Shown: piece after piece, positions 9,592-18,561 of the stretch
Layout: every line of letters starts with the position of its first letter
How positions within the stretch are numbered: the stretch's first letter is position 1
From: Rodentolepis nana
Lineage: Eukaryota; Platyhelminthes; Cestoda; Cyclophyllidea; Hymenolepididae
NCBI GenBank assembly: GCA_900617975.1
Contig: UZAE01013855.1
Span: forward strand, 1-18,561
Direction of reading: 5' to 3'
Length of the DNA: 18,561 bases
Program-made: the position numbers and the translations under genes
Notes under the pieces: generated by a model
The model's input: the letters and a program-made list of their open reading frames with translations, nothing else
The model's database searches: none
Told to the model about the DNA's origin: nothing

Positions 9592-10944
9592 ATGCGTGAA
9601 TGTATCAGTATACATATTGGTCAGGGTGGTTGCCAAATAGGTAACGCTTGTTGGGAACTTTACTGTCTCGAGCATGGAATTCAACCCGACGGTCAGATCC
9701 CAAGTGACAAGTGCATAGGATGTGGAGACGACTCCTTTGAGACATTCTTCAGTGAAACAGGCGCTGGTAAACATGTCCCCCGAGCTATCTTTGTTGATCT
9801 CGAACCAACTGTTATTGATGAAATTCGAACTGGTACCTATCGCCAACTCTTCCACCCTGATGAACTCATTACTGGAAAGGAAGATGCTGCCAATAATTAT
9901 GCTCGTGGCCATTACACAGTTGGAAAGGAAATTGTGGATCTTGTGCTGGATAGAATTCGTAAGTTGGCTGATCAGTGCTCTGGTCTTCAAGGATTCTTTG
10001 TCTTCCACTCATTTGGTGGAGGTACTGGTTCAGGATTCACTTCTCTTTTGATGGAAAGACTTTCCGTGGATTATGGAAAAAAGACAAAGCTCGAGTTTAC
10101 CATCTATCCAGCACCTCAAATCTCCACAGCTGTTGTTGAACCATACAATGCAATTCTCTGTACCCATACAACTATTGAACACTCCGATTGTGCCGCGATG
10201 TTTGACAACGAAGCTATTTATGATATTTGCAGGCGCAATTTGGATATTGACCGTCCAACCTACACCAACCTGAACAGAATTGTCAGTCAAATTGTGAGCT
10301 CTATGACAGCTTCCCTTCGATTTGACGGAGCATTGAATGTTGACCTGACTGAATTCCAGACTAACTTGGTTCCTTACCCCAGAATTCACTTCCCTCTGGT
10401 TACCTATGCTCCGACTGTTTCTGCTGAGAAAGCTTATCATGAGCAACTCAGTGTAATGGATATTACAAATGCCTGTTTCGAACCTGCTAACCAAATGGTG
10501 AAATGTGACCCCCGCCATGGAAAATACATGTCCTGTTGCCTCCTTTACCGTGGAGATGTTGGGCCAAAGGACGTTTCCGCTACCATTAGCACAATCAAAA
10601 CAAAGAGAACCATCCAGTTTGTGGATTGGTGTCCTACTGGTTTCAAGGTTGGTATTAACTACCAACCACCAACTGTAGTTCCAGGTGGTGACTTGGCTAA
10701 AGTTCAAAGAGCTCTCTGCATGATCGCCAATACTACAGCAATTGCTGAGGCCTGGGCTCGACTTGATCACAAATTCGACCTCATGTACGCCAAGAGATCT
10801 TTTGTTCACTGGTATGTCGGTGAAGGAATGGAGGAGGGAGAATTTGCTGAAGCTAGAGAAGATCTCGCAGCCTTGGAGAAGGACTACGAAGAAGTTGGTC
10901 ACGACAGTATTGAAGCTGAAGGAGAAGATGACGAAGATTACTAA
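9592..10944 (+). CDS. TUBA: alpha-tubulin (450 aa, intronless)
   Basis: Alpha-tubulin pairs with beta-tubulin to form the GTP-binding dimer of microtubules. The whole 450-residue protein is in one exon, the usual length for the family. It starts MRECIS, the alpha-type N-terminal tetrapeptide used in tubulin mRNA autoregulation. The GTP-binding signature GGGTGSG is at about 142-148. The catalytic-loop segment [13 protein letters not shown] carries Glu254, which hydrolyses the beta-subunit GTP. Lys40, the acetylation site, is kept (PSDK). The acidic tail ends DDEDY, so the C-terminal Tyr needed for the detyrosination cycle is present. Differences from typical animal sequences include extra cysteines (Cys14, Cys41, Cys44 and one in ILCTHTT), making K-C-I-G-C at Lys40. 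No frameshift or stop is seen, and AATAAA lies 58 bp after the stop. Lack of introns could reflect an old retrocopy, but the gene looks functional. Confidence 0.98.
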   Translation: MRECISIHIGQGGCQIGNACWELYCLEHGIQPDGQIPSDKCIGCGDDSFETFFSETGAGKHVPRAIFVDLEPTVIDEIRTGTYRQLFHPDELITGKEDAANNYARGHYTVGKEIVDLVLDRIRKLADQCSGLQGFFVFHSFGGGTGSGFTSLLMERLSVDYGKKTKLEFTIYPAPQISTAVVEPYNAILCTHTTIEHSDCAAMFDNEAIYDICRRNLDIDRPTYTNLNRIVSQIVSSMTASLRFDGALNVDLTEFQTNLVPYPRIHFPLVTYAPTVSAEKAYHEQLSVMDITNACFEPANQMVKCDPRHGKYMSCCLLYRGDVGPKDVSATISTIKTKRTIQFVDWCPTGFKVGINYQPPTVVPGGDLAKVQRALCMIANTTAIAEAWARLDHKFDLMYAKRSFVHWYVGEGMEEGEFAEAREDLAALEKDYEEVGHDSIEAEGEDDEDY

Positions 10945-11001
10945 GTTGAAGAAAACGAACTTGATATTTCTTGACTGTTGACAAGTTAAAATGCTTATCT
11001 C

Positions 11002-11007
11002 AATAAA
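11002..11007 (+). terminator. poly(A) signal of alpha-tubulin
   Basis: Canonical AATAAA lies 58 nt after the TAA stop, giving a very short 3' untranslated region. The GT-rich stretch downstream (about 11050-11070, GTTTGTTAGTTTGTC) is a plausible cleavage-factor site. Confidence 0.75.
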
Positions 11008-11083
11008 GAAATAATCATTTGTACATGTACATTTATACATCCGAGGCAGAGCTACGTTTGTTAGTTTGTCTTTTAGATCGATA

Positions 11084-11124
11084 GGGGTGTGCGATAGACT
11101 TACCTCTACGTGGTGCACCCTGGG
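11084..11124 (+). repeat. isolated 41-bp head of the SINE-like family
   Basis: This matches the first 41 bases of the intact element (read on its own strand at 3613-3573) with a single difference, a T for C in the ACCTC(T/C)ACG segment. Homology stops abruptly at CCCTGGG. The next bases, TGCACC, create GGTGCACC-CTG-GGTGCACC, two copies of a self-complementary 8-mer. Orientation is opposite to the other three copies. It begins 77 bp after the tubulin poly(A) signal. No target-site duplication was recognised. Confidence 0.8.
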
Positions 11125-11139
11125 TGCACCTTCAGTACA

Positions 11140-12227
11140 ATTTTATTCCACTTTTCATGCGTAAGAGACGTAATTATTGTTAAAAAACAATGATTTAAGG
11201 TTTGAAACCATTGAGATCATCTTCTCTTAGTTTCAGGTGGCTCCTTCTTTATCAATCGATTCCAATGAAATTTCATAAATTTCTACGCAGATTAGCTATT
11301 TTTGTCCTTAGGATGTTCTTAAACATAGTAAATATTTGAGCTCAATTACATAGATTGCCAAAATCTGTCAAATGTCTCAAAAAGTAAGTTAAAACAAGGA
11401 GTAATCGTTTTATTTTAAAGAAGCTAAATCCCTCCAGAATTCAATAATATTGATTCCGGAATGGCGCAAAGTCCTCCACTCTCAGTAATTGATTTGTAGC
11501 CCGAATGAAATTGAATGAGCATTAGTACGCATTTCCAACCATGAATTAAATTCTAGTAAAGTTTGAAAAATCCAGTTCAACCCAGGACAATTGGAGCGTC
11601 TAGAAGCGCCCAAGGAGGCAATTCGAGTTTTATTATTGCTGTACCCTTACGCCCTGATTAAAGACAATTAGAAATTGTCACCATGAGCGCTCTTTCGTTT
11701 TCAATTATTTTTTGCAGAACTGTAATTTAACAAATTTTCCTTGGTATTATCCACCTTTCACTCCCTTCCACAGTTTTAAAATATTACTTCAAATAATTTT
11801 ATCATTTTACAAATTACCTTTTTACTTTCTTCTATTCAAATTGCAACAACTGAAAGTGAAAACTCCGATTGGAAATTTACTCAAATGAAAATTCGTTTTT
11901 TTACCCTTTCATTACTTACGGATTTGTTGTTAAGTTCAGCGGTTAGCAAACAAAGATATTTTGCTAACACAATTCAGTGGTCAAAATCAATAAATGCAAA
12001 CTGATGTGTATGTATATTGATAAAATTCCACCTATCACTCGAAATGCAAGGGCTGAAACAAGTATTAGTAATCAAATAAGTCAGCACGATTACCAAATCG
12101 TCTATTGGTGGAATGATATTAGCCAATCAGCTCGAGGAAGCAGGTCAGTGCTCTGTAAAAGTGCCGACAACTCGAGGTAGGCATCACATATATCACTTCA
12201 ATTTTTCGCGTCACCATATATACCAAA
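11140..12227. other. intergenic and promoter region upstream of the six-cysteine membrane protein
   Basis: No exon or RNA gene is recognised. The last 50 bases before the ATG carry two similar strings, CACATATATCAC and CACCATATATACC. They could be core-promoter or 5' untranslated sequence, but the second is too close to the ATG to act as its TATA box. The open frames at 11977-12361 cross the signal-peptide exon in other frames and are shadows. Confidence 0.45.
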
Positions 12228-15200
12228 ATGGAATTGCGTCCCTGTTGGATAGTACTATTTGCCTTGGGTGTTTTGGCCTGTGGAGCTCAAGCAAAAACTT
12301 GTGGTATGTTATGGTAGGACTAACTAACTATGATCAAGCAAAGCGATTAGATATTCCCTAACAAGTATGCAAAGTTCATTTTGCAGAATGAGTAGATTTT
12401 AGAGCATTTGATTATTGCCACTTATTTAAAAAATTCAAATTATTTGCTACTATGACATATCCTTTTGCATATTGGCAAATTGATTGATTGATTGAATAAA
12501 CCAATCTGATTAAACTTGACTCAGAGAGTAACTTCAATAAAAGTGTGAATGTGGTGCTATCTAAAATGAAATTGTAAGTAGAATGGGGATGGATAGGAAA
12601 GAAGCTTTGGGGGAGGAAGTACCTTAATTAGTTTGAGATCTAGGAAAGCTGGGCTAACATTTTACTCTTTTGTAGCTTTATATTTTCATGTTTTTTAGTA
12701 CCATCTTCTAGTGTCTTGTAGCAGCACTATTTATTATTGAAGAATCACTATTATGCATTAAATAATTTTCATTGTGGCCCATAGTATATTTACTAAATTA
12801 AACAAAACGGTTCCAAAAATTTCGTACTCAAACTTGAAAACGGCAATTACTGCTTATACCTTACGCTTAAATGAGATAAAGGAGTTTGAAATGCTCTAAA
12901 ATTCATATTTATGGCAAAATTTTGTTGAAAAACAAAACTTATTCTCAAATATATTCTCAATTTTCTTATGCTAAATAGCCTTCAAGGACAGGTTGATGAG
13001 AAGCAGTTGATTATTGCCAATTATTTAGTTTCTAGCATAATTGCGCTAATCTAATCATGCTACCCTGCATTATGCATTTAGATATTTTTAATAATACAAA
13101 CAAATAGCGCCTCTCTAGTAGTACTTATTTCATTGAATGCACTTTACAGACTATATTTCCGGACAGCTTGGAAACCATCCATAAGAGTAAGCCCTCTAAT
13201 TAGTTTTCTTTTATGCAATGGACTACACTTTTAGCAATAATTGGACTGCGTCTATTTGGCTTTTATTATGCGTGATACTTTCGAAACTGGTTATTAGAGT
13301 TAGTTAAATCCGAACGGAAACAATCTAACTGATGGGAAAGTTTAACATAAGTTTAAAGAAAAAGTACAGTACGATGTTTACTCCACATTAGTACATTATA
13401 CTAGTAAATGTAATCTCCGACAACCTATTGCCCTTGAAGTTGGGCTTGAATTAAAGTACGCGTTCAAGTGGGTTCCATTTCAGTCGAAAATTCAAATCGA
13501 TATTCTCCTTCACTTCGCTCCATGCACCTGAAAACGTGATGATCGAGGGGATAGGGCGAGGTCAGACGAACACGAAGGATGTTGTGGCGCCTTCCAATTT
13601 AATTCCTTAATTATTTGGAATGTCATTCTTGCCTTGTTGGGTCAGGTAGGGTGGTGGGGGGGGGGGGGGGGGGGGGTGGTAGACATTGTCATGACAAAAA
13701 ACTTGGACGTTTATCTTTAAATTCCTGATTTAGTTATCCCAAGCGCCTAACAACAAGATACCTTGGTCTGTGGGTGTTTGATTACGAGTCAAACACTTCC
13801 CGTCTCCACTAAGAATGGTATCCATGTTGTCAAGTTAGTGAAAAAAATGCCTATGTTTCTCCTCTCACCTTTGTCATTTATTGATGATATTTCTATCTAA
13901 AAGTAAATTCTGTCAATGAACTAGCAGAAGGGAAATAGATATATAAAATTCACCTTAAAATAATGAAATACTAATGAAATTTCATTTAAAGAAATGCTTT
14001 TCTACCCTGTTTTTTTAGGAACAAAGCGTTGTGAAGATAAATCTGGGTTCTTCTGGGATGTCAGCTGCTGTAAAAAGCCTGACAAAACCTGCTGCTATAA
14101 GCGAAGGTGAGACACCAAGCAACAAAATAATTCAATTTATATATTTTTCTTTAATGAATAATTTATCTCAAATTTCAACTAGACCCTTTGGTATAGACAA
14201 AACTCTATTTTGTCAATGACATATGCGATACCTTTTGTAGTTGCTAGTCAATGACACTGCTTTGATTCAGTTTGAGGTTAACTTTTGATTAATTGGCAAA
14301 TTATTAAATTTTTAAGTGAAGTCTGCCTGAATTTCTTCCTGATTTACGGTGTTTGTTAAACAGGTTAATGTGATTTGCATATTAATGTGTGTGATATATT
14401 TAAGCAAATTTTAACTAAGTTAGCAAATCTTCACAGAGCGGTTTTCCTATTCGTTGAAAATATTGAAGAAGGCTAACTTTCATCCTGTTTACCCAAGTGT
14501 AACTTGCCAAATTTACAAATTCGATTTCCAGTAGGCATTTCAATACGCACATAAAAAGTGACTGAAGATACATACACACTGCATGTAAATGGCTCAAAAA
14601 ATTAAGCTGTAACATTTTAGTACTCTCTATAGAAGTTAGCTTTGCATTTTAAGAGAGTGAATAAAATAGAAAAAGGTAAAAATCGATGGCAGAAATAATT
14701 AGAATTTCGTCACCAAAAGTCGCCGAGTGTGATTTTAGATAGTGAAGAAAATACTGCATAGAGTTTCTACTTCAATTATAAGTGCTTTGCCCCTAAAGCT
14801 ATCCATAGATCGATTCACAGATGTAAAGGAGCCAGACAGACAGACACAAACTCAGAGAAAAGGCTAGATGAGTGCTGTGGAAGGAGTCTTGGTAGTTTGA
14901 AGTCAGAAGTCAACTGCCGGTTGATAGACCTTTTTTGCCGTATGATTATACGTTGCCAAGACTGCACACGTGGAGATAAGTCTATCGCACACCCCTTAAT
15001 TATAATGTTGCATAAGCTTTGACAACTAACCTGAAGATGTTCTGACGAGAAACTCAGATTTTGGGTTTACGAATACCGACCTCGTTACTTTAAAGTTGGC
15101 AGATGAATTGGATCTGCATAGTACAAATTTGGCAAAACTTTTTTTGGTCATTTTAAAGTCCCAATGAAACGATACGCTATTTATTATTCAATGAACGAGT

Positions 15201-15394
15201 TATGTACCTCTTGTAGGTGGTGGCCTTTAATTACCACAGTATGCTGTGTTGTTGCACTCATCATCATCTTCTGCTGTATCTGCTACTGCTGTCCTTGTTG
15301 TCAATGTCTGGCAAGTTGTGGAAAGAATTTGTGCAAATGCTGCTCCAAATGTTGTAGAGACGATTCTCCAGAGCATAGACCCCTTAATACTTGA
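12228..15394 (+). CDS. small Shisa/WBP1/VOPP1-like (STMC6-type) single-pass membrane protein, 113 aa
   Basis: The gene is join(12228..12303, 14019..14106, 15217..15394). Both introns are GT-AG (GTATGT/TTTTTTTAG and GTGAGA/CTCTTGTAG), with phases 1 and 2 matching exactly. Exon 1 encodes a clean signal peptide (residues 1-22, core WIVLFALGVLACGAQA, cleavage after AQA). Exon 2 encodes most of a 33-residue ectodomain with six cysteines: C25, C30, C42-C43, C50-C51. Exon 3 begins WWPL, then has one membrane helix (about 57-75) and a tail with clusters such as CCPCCQC and CKCCSKCC. That is 14 cysteines from residue 74, likely palmitoylated. The C...C...CC...CC plan followed by WW and a helix is that of the STMC6 superfamily (Shisa, WBP1, VOPP1), whose members act as membrane adaptors. 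The usual C-terminal PPxY motifs are absent. AATAAA lies 93 nt after the stop. The family assignment is by pattern, not alignment; the gene model itself is strong. Confidence 0.8.
12304..14018 (+). other. intron 1 of the six-cysteine membrane protein gene
   Basis: This 1.7-kb intron is far longer than any in the USP22 gene. It contains a poly-G run at 13656-13676. A possible exon-like segment at 13149-13188 (acceptor TTTACAG, donor GTAAGC) would put a stop in frame, so it is left out. No other feature was recognised. Confidence 0.7.
13656..13676 (+). repeat. poly-G tract in an intron
   Basis: Twenty-one consecutive G, preceded by GGGTGGT. It lies on the sense strand of intron 1, so the pre-mRNA carries it and could form a G-quadruplex. 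Its length is probably variable and hard to sequence. Confidence 0.9.
14107..15216 (+). other. intron 2 of the six-cysteine membrane protein gene
   Basis: This 1.1-kb intron carries the third retroposon copy in reverse orientation near its 3' end (about 14809-14995). Short open frames inside it (for example 14031-14219 and 14415-14615) have no coding support. Confidence 0.7.
14809..14995 (-). repeat. SINE-like retroposon, copy 3, tail-truncated and diverged
   Basis: It matches copy 2 from GATTCACAGATGTAA through ACAGACACAAA, the CTGCC(A/G)GTT(A/G)ATAGAC segment and GCCGTATGA(G/T)TATACGTTGCC. It ends at the family head, AAGTCTATCGCACACCCC. The AAATAAAT tail half is missing. An 8-bp repeat AATTATAA (14774-14781 and 14998-15005) flanks the region but is too short and AT-rich to prove a target duplication. 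It is more diverged than copy 2, hence probably older. It sits antisense within intron 2, so the sense pre-mRNA carries the head's donor-like site as GAGATAAGT rather than the consensus form. Confidence 0.75.
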
Positions 15395-15487
15395 CATGAA
15401 TTGTGTTGGTGATATTGTTAAAACGCCTATTTGTTTTTAAATGTTCGTGTTTGACCCGCTGTGCCTAGATATTATCCATAAAATATG

Positions 15488-15493
15488 AATAAA
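15488..15493 (+). terminator. poly(A) signal of the six-cysteine membrane protein gene
   Basis: AATAAA lies 93 nt after the TGA stop at 15392-15394, followed by a T-rich segment near 15525. Distance and strand fit this gene. Confidence 0.65.
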
Positions 15494-15499
15494 AAATTA

Positions 15500-15791
15500 C
15501 TGACTCTGTTCATTCAGTACACGAATTTTAAAAAAAATTTTGGGTGTCTTATACTCACACTTAGTTCCATGTTGTACAACGGGGATTTTAAATCACTTTT
15601 TTAGCAATATTAGGAGCAAAATTTCAAGCTTTGAACGAATGTAATCTGATTTAACTTTATTACTCACTTGTTTTATCTTGAAAATTTCTTTATATATTTA
15701 TTTTACTTTGTAGCGGATTGCTACGCTAGTAAAACCTGACTAACTCAGAAATCTCTATGACAGACCCCCCAACATCTAGCTAGACTCCCAG
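15500..15791. other. intergenic spacer before the minisatellite
   Basis: AT-rich sequence with no gene seen. It ends in CTAGCTAGACTCCCAG, which leads directly into the first copy of the AGCTAAGCTATAGCC motif of the composite repeat. Confidence 0.5.
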
Positions 15792-16204
15792 AACTAGCTA
15801 AGCTATAGCCCAGCTATAAAGGAAACAGACGTGTAGCACGAAATGCGTTTATTCGGTACGTATATTGCATATAAAGGAAACAGATGTTTAGCACGGAGCA
15901 CGTTTATTCTACAGAGGATACAGACGTGTAGCACGGAACATTTATTCAGTAGCGGAAAACAGACGTGTAGCAAGGAATACGTTTATTCGATACGGGAAAA
16001 CAGACGTGTAGCACGGAGCACGCTTATTCAGTACGGATTCAGACGTGTAGCACGGAGCACGTTTTTTCAGTACGGGTATCAGACGTGTAGCACGGAGCAC
16101 GTCTATTCAGTGAGCATATTACGAACCAGCTAAGCTATAGCCCAGCTATAAAGGAAACAGACCGAAACTAGCTAAGCTATAGCCCAGCTATAAAGGAAAC
16201 AGAC
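15792..16204 (+). repeat. composite minisatellite, 40-bp array with bordering TATA-like modules
   Basis: Two units are interleaved. Unit 1 is about 40 bp: CAGACGTGTAGCACGGAGCA then CGTTTATTCAGTACGG. Its starts are at 15826, 15881, 15921, 15960, 16001, 16040 and 16080, spaced 39-41 bp apart except the first, which is 55 bp. Unit 2 is about 39 bp, AACTAGCTAAGCTATAGCCC then AGCTATAAAGGAAACAGAC. It occurs at 15792, about 16124 and about 16166, so it borders the array on both sides and ends in the same CAGAC that begins unit 1. Unit 2 contains ATAGC-CCA-GCTAT, a small hairpin, and TATAAA. Open frames across the array come from the repeats; a 40-bp period shifts frame with each unit, so a repeat protein is unlikely. 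Confidence 0.85.
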
Positions 16205-16261
16205 GATAATTCGGAACACGTATATTCAGTCACGTAATGATCAGAAAAGTGTGCACGGAGC

Positions 16262-16408
16262 ACGTTTATTCAGGACGTATCTTGCGGATCAAGTCACGTT
16301 TATTCAGGACGTATATTGCGGATCAAGTGTACCCGCTTATTCAGGACGTATATTGCGGATCAAGTGTGTACACACACTATTTAGTACGTATATTGTGGAT
16401 AAATGTAC
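16262..16408 (+). repeat. second minisatellite array, related 34-42 bp units
   Basis: There are four units of ACGTTTATTCAGGACGTATA then TTGCGGATCAAGTGT, starting near 16262, 16296, 16334 and 16376. The last is the most diverged. The core CACGTTTATTCAG is shared with the 40-bp array upstream, so the two arrays descend from a common unit. The segment GGTACGTATATTGCATATAAAG at about 15855 looks like a hybrid of both. Confidence 0.8.
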
Positions 16409-18161
16409 ACGCAGGGAGCTACTCATGATCAGGATGGGGGATTGGAGGTTACTTGATTGGTCACTGTTCGTGCGGTAGCTGCACACAGAGTTGTACGGCC
16501 ACACCTCCCAAACCTGGCGACCAGACATGCAGGCATACGATGACGCACGCAACGATAACGTGTCCCACAACTTAAAGTTGGCTCAATCTTTCGAATAACT
16601 TATTTTAAATAAACACAATTCATTACCTTCATTCTTTGCACTGTATTACTTAAATTAAATAACAAACAAACATGCAAGCATTAACAAATAAAATCAATAA
16701 ATTCGATATATATAACCCATTTAAATAATTTCAATTAAATAAATATAAAATTAAACGCCGCACAAAAGCAAATAATTTTATTAAGGGCATTAAAATTTTA
16801 TTTCTAAGTTATTATCTAATCAAGCATTTATTACTTGCATTGAAAATGGGATATGAATTTTCAAAAATTGCTAATTTCGGGGAGAGCAGTAGCGGATATG
16901 GTGCTAAAATATGCAGTAGTTTCAGATATCTGATAAATGACGTAATAGCGTGCTTCACGGATACTTCAAAAGCTTTTATTTACAGAAAGTAATGATTTAT
17001 TTATGGAAATGTAATTTATAATTATTAGAAAAATACCTGTGTGAGTGTGTGTTCTCAACTAATCGAGTGATGAATGACTCATACATGTAAAATTTAGTGA
17101 AAGCACTGATCTCCGTTTTTAGGTTATATTCATATAAACTAAAAGAGAAAAAATGTTCTCCACAATGTAAAAGACAATCTAGTACGACCGCTTAATTTTG
17201 AATGTACGAAAACGCGCCACAATTAGTCCTTCAAAGTTGCTTTTCGGAACGTAGATGATTCTACACTCTCAAAAATAAAGGCCTTTCAAAGTGTCCAGTT
17301 AGAGCATTTTTATAATTACAAACATTCGTTTAATGAGCTACAAGCCGATATCCCAGCCAGATCTGCTTTAGCTTCTCAGTCTCCAAACTCAGGTACTCAA
17401 GACTGTTGGAGGAGACTCCTAGTTCTAATGACTGTTAATATTAACAAAATCAATTTAATTATATGGGCATAAAATCGGTGATAAGTGATTGGCTGTCCGA
17501 ATTGCCAGCAATTTCAGCGTCGACTTCTCCACACGTGGTTTTCCATGTCTAGGTAGGAGCGTGAGGAGCCGACGATCGATAATTCGGTGAAGAAGAAGTA
17601 AAGATTGGAAGTTTCACTCTAGGGTAACAGAAATATTCGATCAAGTTTCCAAACAAGTTGGAAATAAAATTCACGTTGTAGTGGAATAAACTTTTAAAAT
17701 TCACCTGGAGCAACAGCAGTTCTCATTAAAGGGAAAACATTATTTGCCGTAATAATGGAAAGTACAAGTAGATTTTGTCAAGAAAAAATTGTGGAGTAAT
17801 TTCGTTTAATTACATGTTATTCTTGTCACCCTCTCCTTTAAGGGGCGCTTTTTCGGTTGATTCGGGATTCATTAGTGGCAACCCATTTCATGTTCAAGAG
17901 GGCATCCAGATGATTGGTGTAGATTCAATCTGCTCCTTTCGATTCGCGATTCCATCGACGAATTTTCCACTGATTCTAATTTGAGCAGCCGTCAGAAAAA
18001 CTTTCAACTTTTATGCCATTCCACCTCTTCCATTTCCTAGAGATTTGTCTTTTCACCTGGTTTAGAGCTTTCAATATGCACATATGGAACGGAAGGTTGG
18101 AAAAACTCCGTTTTCTATCTTCTGAAGTTGTTCAGTTTCGATACTGGTTTAGATTCAGTGA
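16409..18161. other. intergenic, nothing recognised
   Basis: Strongly AT-rich from about 16580 to 17060, then mixed composition. A plus-strand frame at 17775-17984 and a 40-codon minus frame near 17990-17880 look mildly protein-like but have no domain or consistent splice context. No RNA gene or repeat copy was recognised. Confidence 0.4.
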
Positions 18162-18561
18162 CTGTTGAAGAAACAAATTCAAAATAATGCTTCCGTTTCT
18201 TTTCTCTCTCCTTTCTGCTCATTGTTTGTAGAATGTTTGTGGGGATTCTTCCATCGGACACTTTGTCGTCTAATGTTCCAGTTTGCCACGTGTGGTTGTA
18301 AATATGAGATTCTTACGGACCAAATCGGACAAAGCCAACGTTCACATGGCAGTTTACGGGGAGTGGAAATATTCTGGTCTCTCCCCCCCCCCCCTCCTTC
18401 AATGGGAATTCATTTCACTTACTTGAATTCAAGGGAAGTACACATAACTCTATCTTTTTCGATAATAATCCAAGGTGTTCAGAGCAAACACCACTCCGTG
18501 GTTCTCCAAGTAATTTTTGCCGCATATTTGTTTTTTGGGAGGGTGGGGGTGGGGGGGGGGG
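18162..18561 (+). other. unassigned reading frame open to the right edge (weak)
   Basis: From the stop TGA at 18159-18161, one plus-strand frame stays open for 133 codons to the window end. It crosses a 12-C run (18383-18394, read as proline) and the terminal poly-G (read as glycine). A strong-looking acceptor (CTTTCTGCTCATTGTTTGTAG) precedes GAATGTTTG at 18231 and could start an exon. The translated sequence shows no domain I recognise, and another frame over 18231-18300 looks equally protein-like. It may be chance. Confidence 0.15.

Noticed and set aside
10030..11118. 362-codon open frame on the minus strand
   Set aside because: It lies antisense to the intact alpha-tubulin exon; long antisense frames arise from the codon bias of such genes. 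It has no domain of its own.
13149..13188. possible extra exon between exons 1 and 2 of the six-cysteine protein
   Set aside because: Acceptor and donor look fair, but joining it in phase gives a TAA stop, while direct joining of 12303 to 14019 keeps the six-cysteine pattern.
15843..16133. 96-codon frame with repeated ARST-like peptides
   Set aside because: It is produced by the 40-bp minisatellite; the period is not a multiple of three, so the repeated peptide changes frame, and no start context or gene structure supports it.
15792..16408. CRISPR-like array
   Set aside because: Repeats are imperfect, contiguous without unique spacers, and the setting is clearly eukaryotic with introns.

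Overview
The window is eukaryotic, AT-rich nuclear DNA with short GT-AG introns, interspersed retroposon-like repeats, a minisatellite and long poly-G/poly-C tracts. The protein sequences and intron style fit an invertebrate, most likely a flatworm and possibly a tapeworm. That placement is inference; no species was identified.

Three genes are well supported. (1) Minus strand, 7949 to 5351: a complete eight-exon gene for the SAGA-module ubiquitin protease USP22/USP51 (yeast Ubp8). I reconstructed it from splice sites with every phase consistent: 578 aa, with the ZnF-UBP finger, Cys box and His box. (2) Plus strand, 9592-10944: an intronless 450-aa alpha-tubulin with its own AATAAA. It is divergently oriented from USP22 across about 1.6 kb of AT-rich DNA. 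(3) Plus strand, 12228-15394: a three-exon gene for a 113-aa secretory-pathway protein. It has a signal peptide, a six-cysteine ectodomain, a WW-led transmembrane helix and a very cysteine-rich cytosolic tail. This resembles the Shisa/WBP1/VOPP1 (STMC6) superfamily but lacks the usual PPxY tail.

The rest is mostly repeat-bearing intergenic sequence. A retroposon family about 308 bp long occurs in three minus-oriented copies (about 313-776, 3306-3613, about 14809-14995). A detached 41-bp copy of its head lies at 11084-11124 in the opposite orientation. The copy at 3306-3613 is intact and bounded by a perfect 13-bp target-site duplication. A degenerate tRNA-like sequence lies at 3162-3240. A composite minisatellite with units of about 40 bp occupies 15792-16408, just beyond the six-cysteine gene. 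Poly-G/C tracts punctuate the window, which itself ends in poly-G. Two weak coding leads are recorded at low confidence: a possible two-exon gene end on the minus strand (2249-1925) and a reading frame open to the right edge (18162-18561).

The three genes have no obvious pathway link. The window looks like ordinary gene neighbourhood DNA rather than a functional cluster. The most distinctive items are the CxxC beside Lys40 of the tubulin, the lost zinc-finger cysteine in USP22, the small Cys-rich membrane protein, and the SINE-like family carrying a consensus splice donor.
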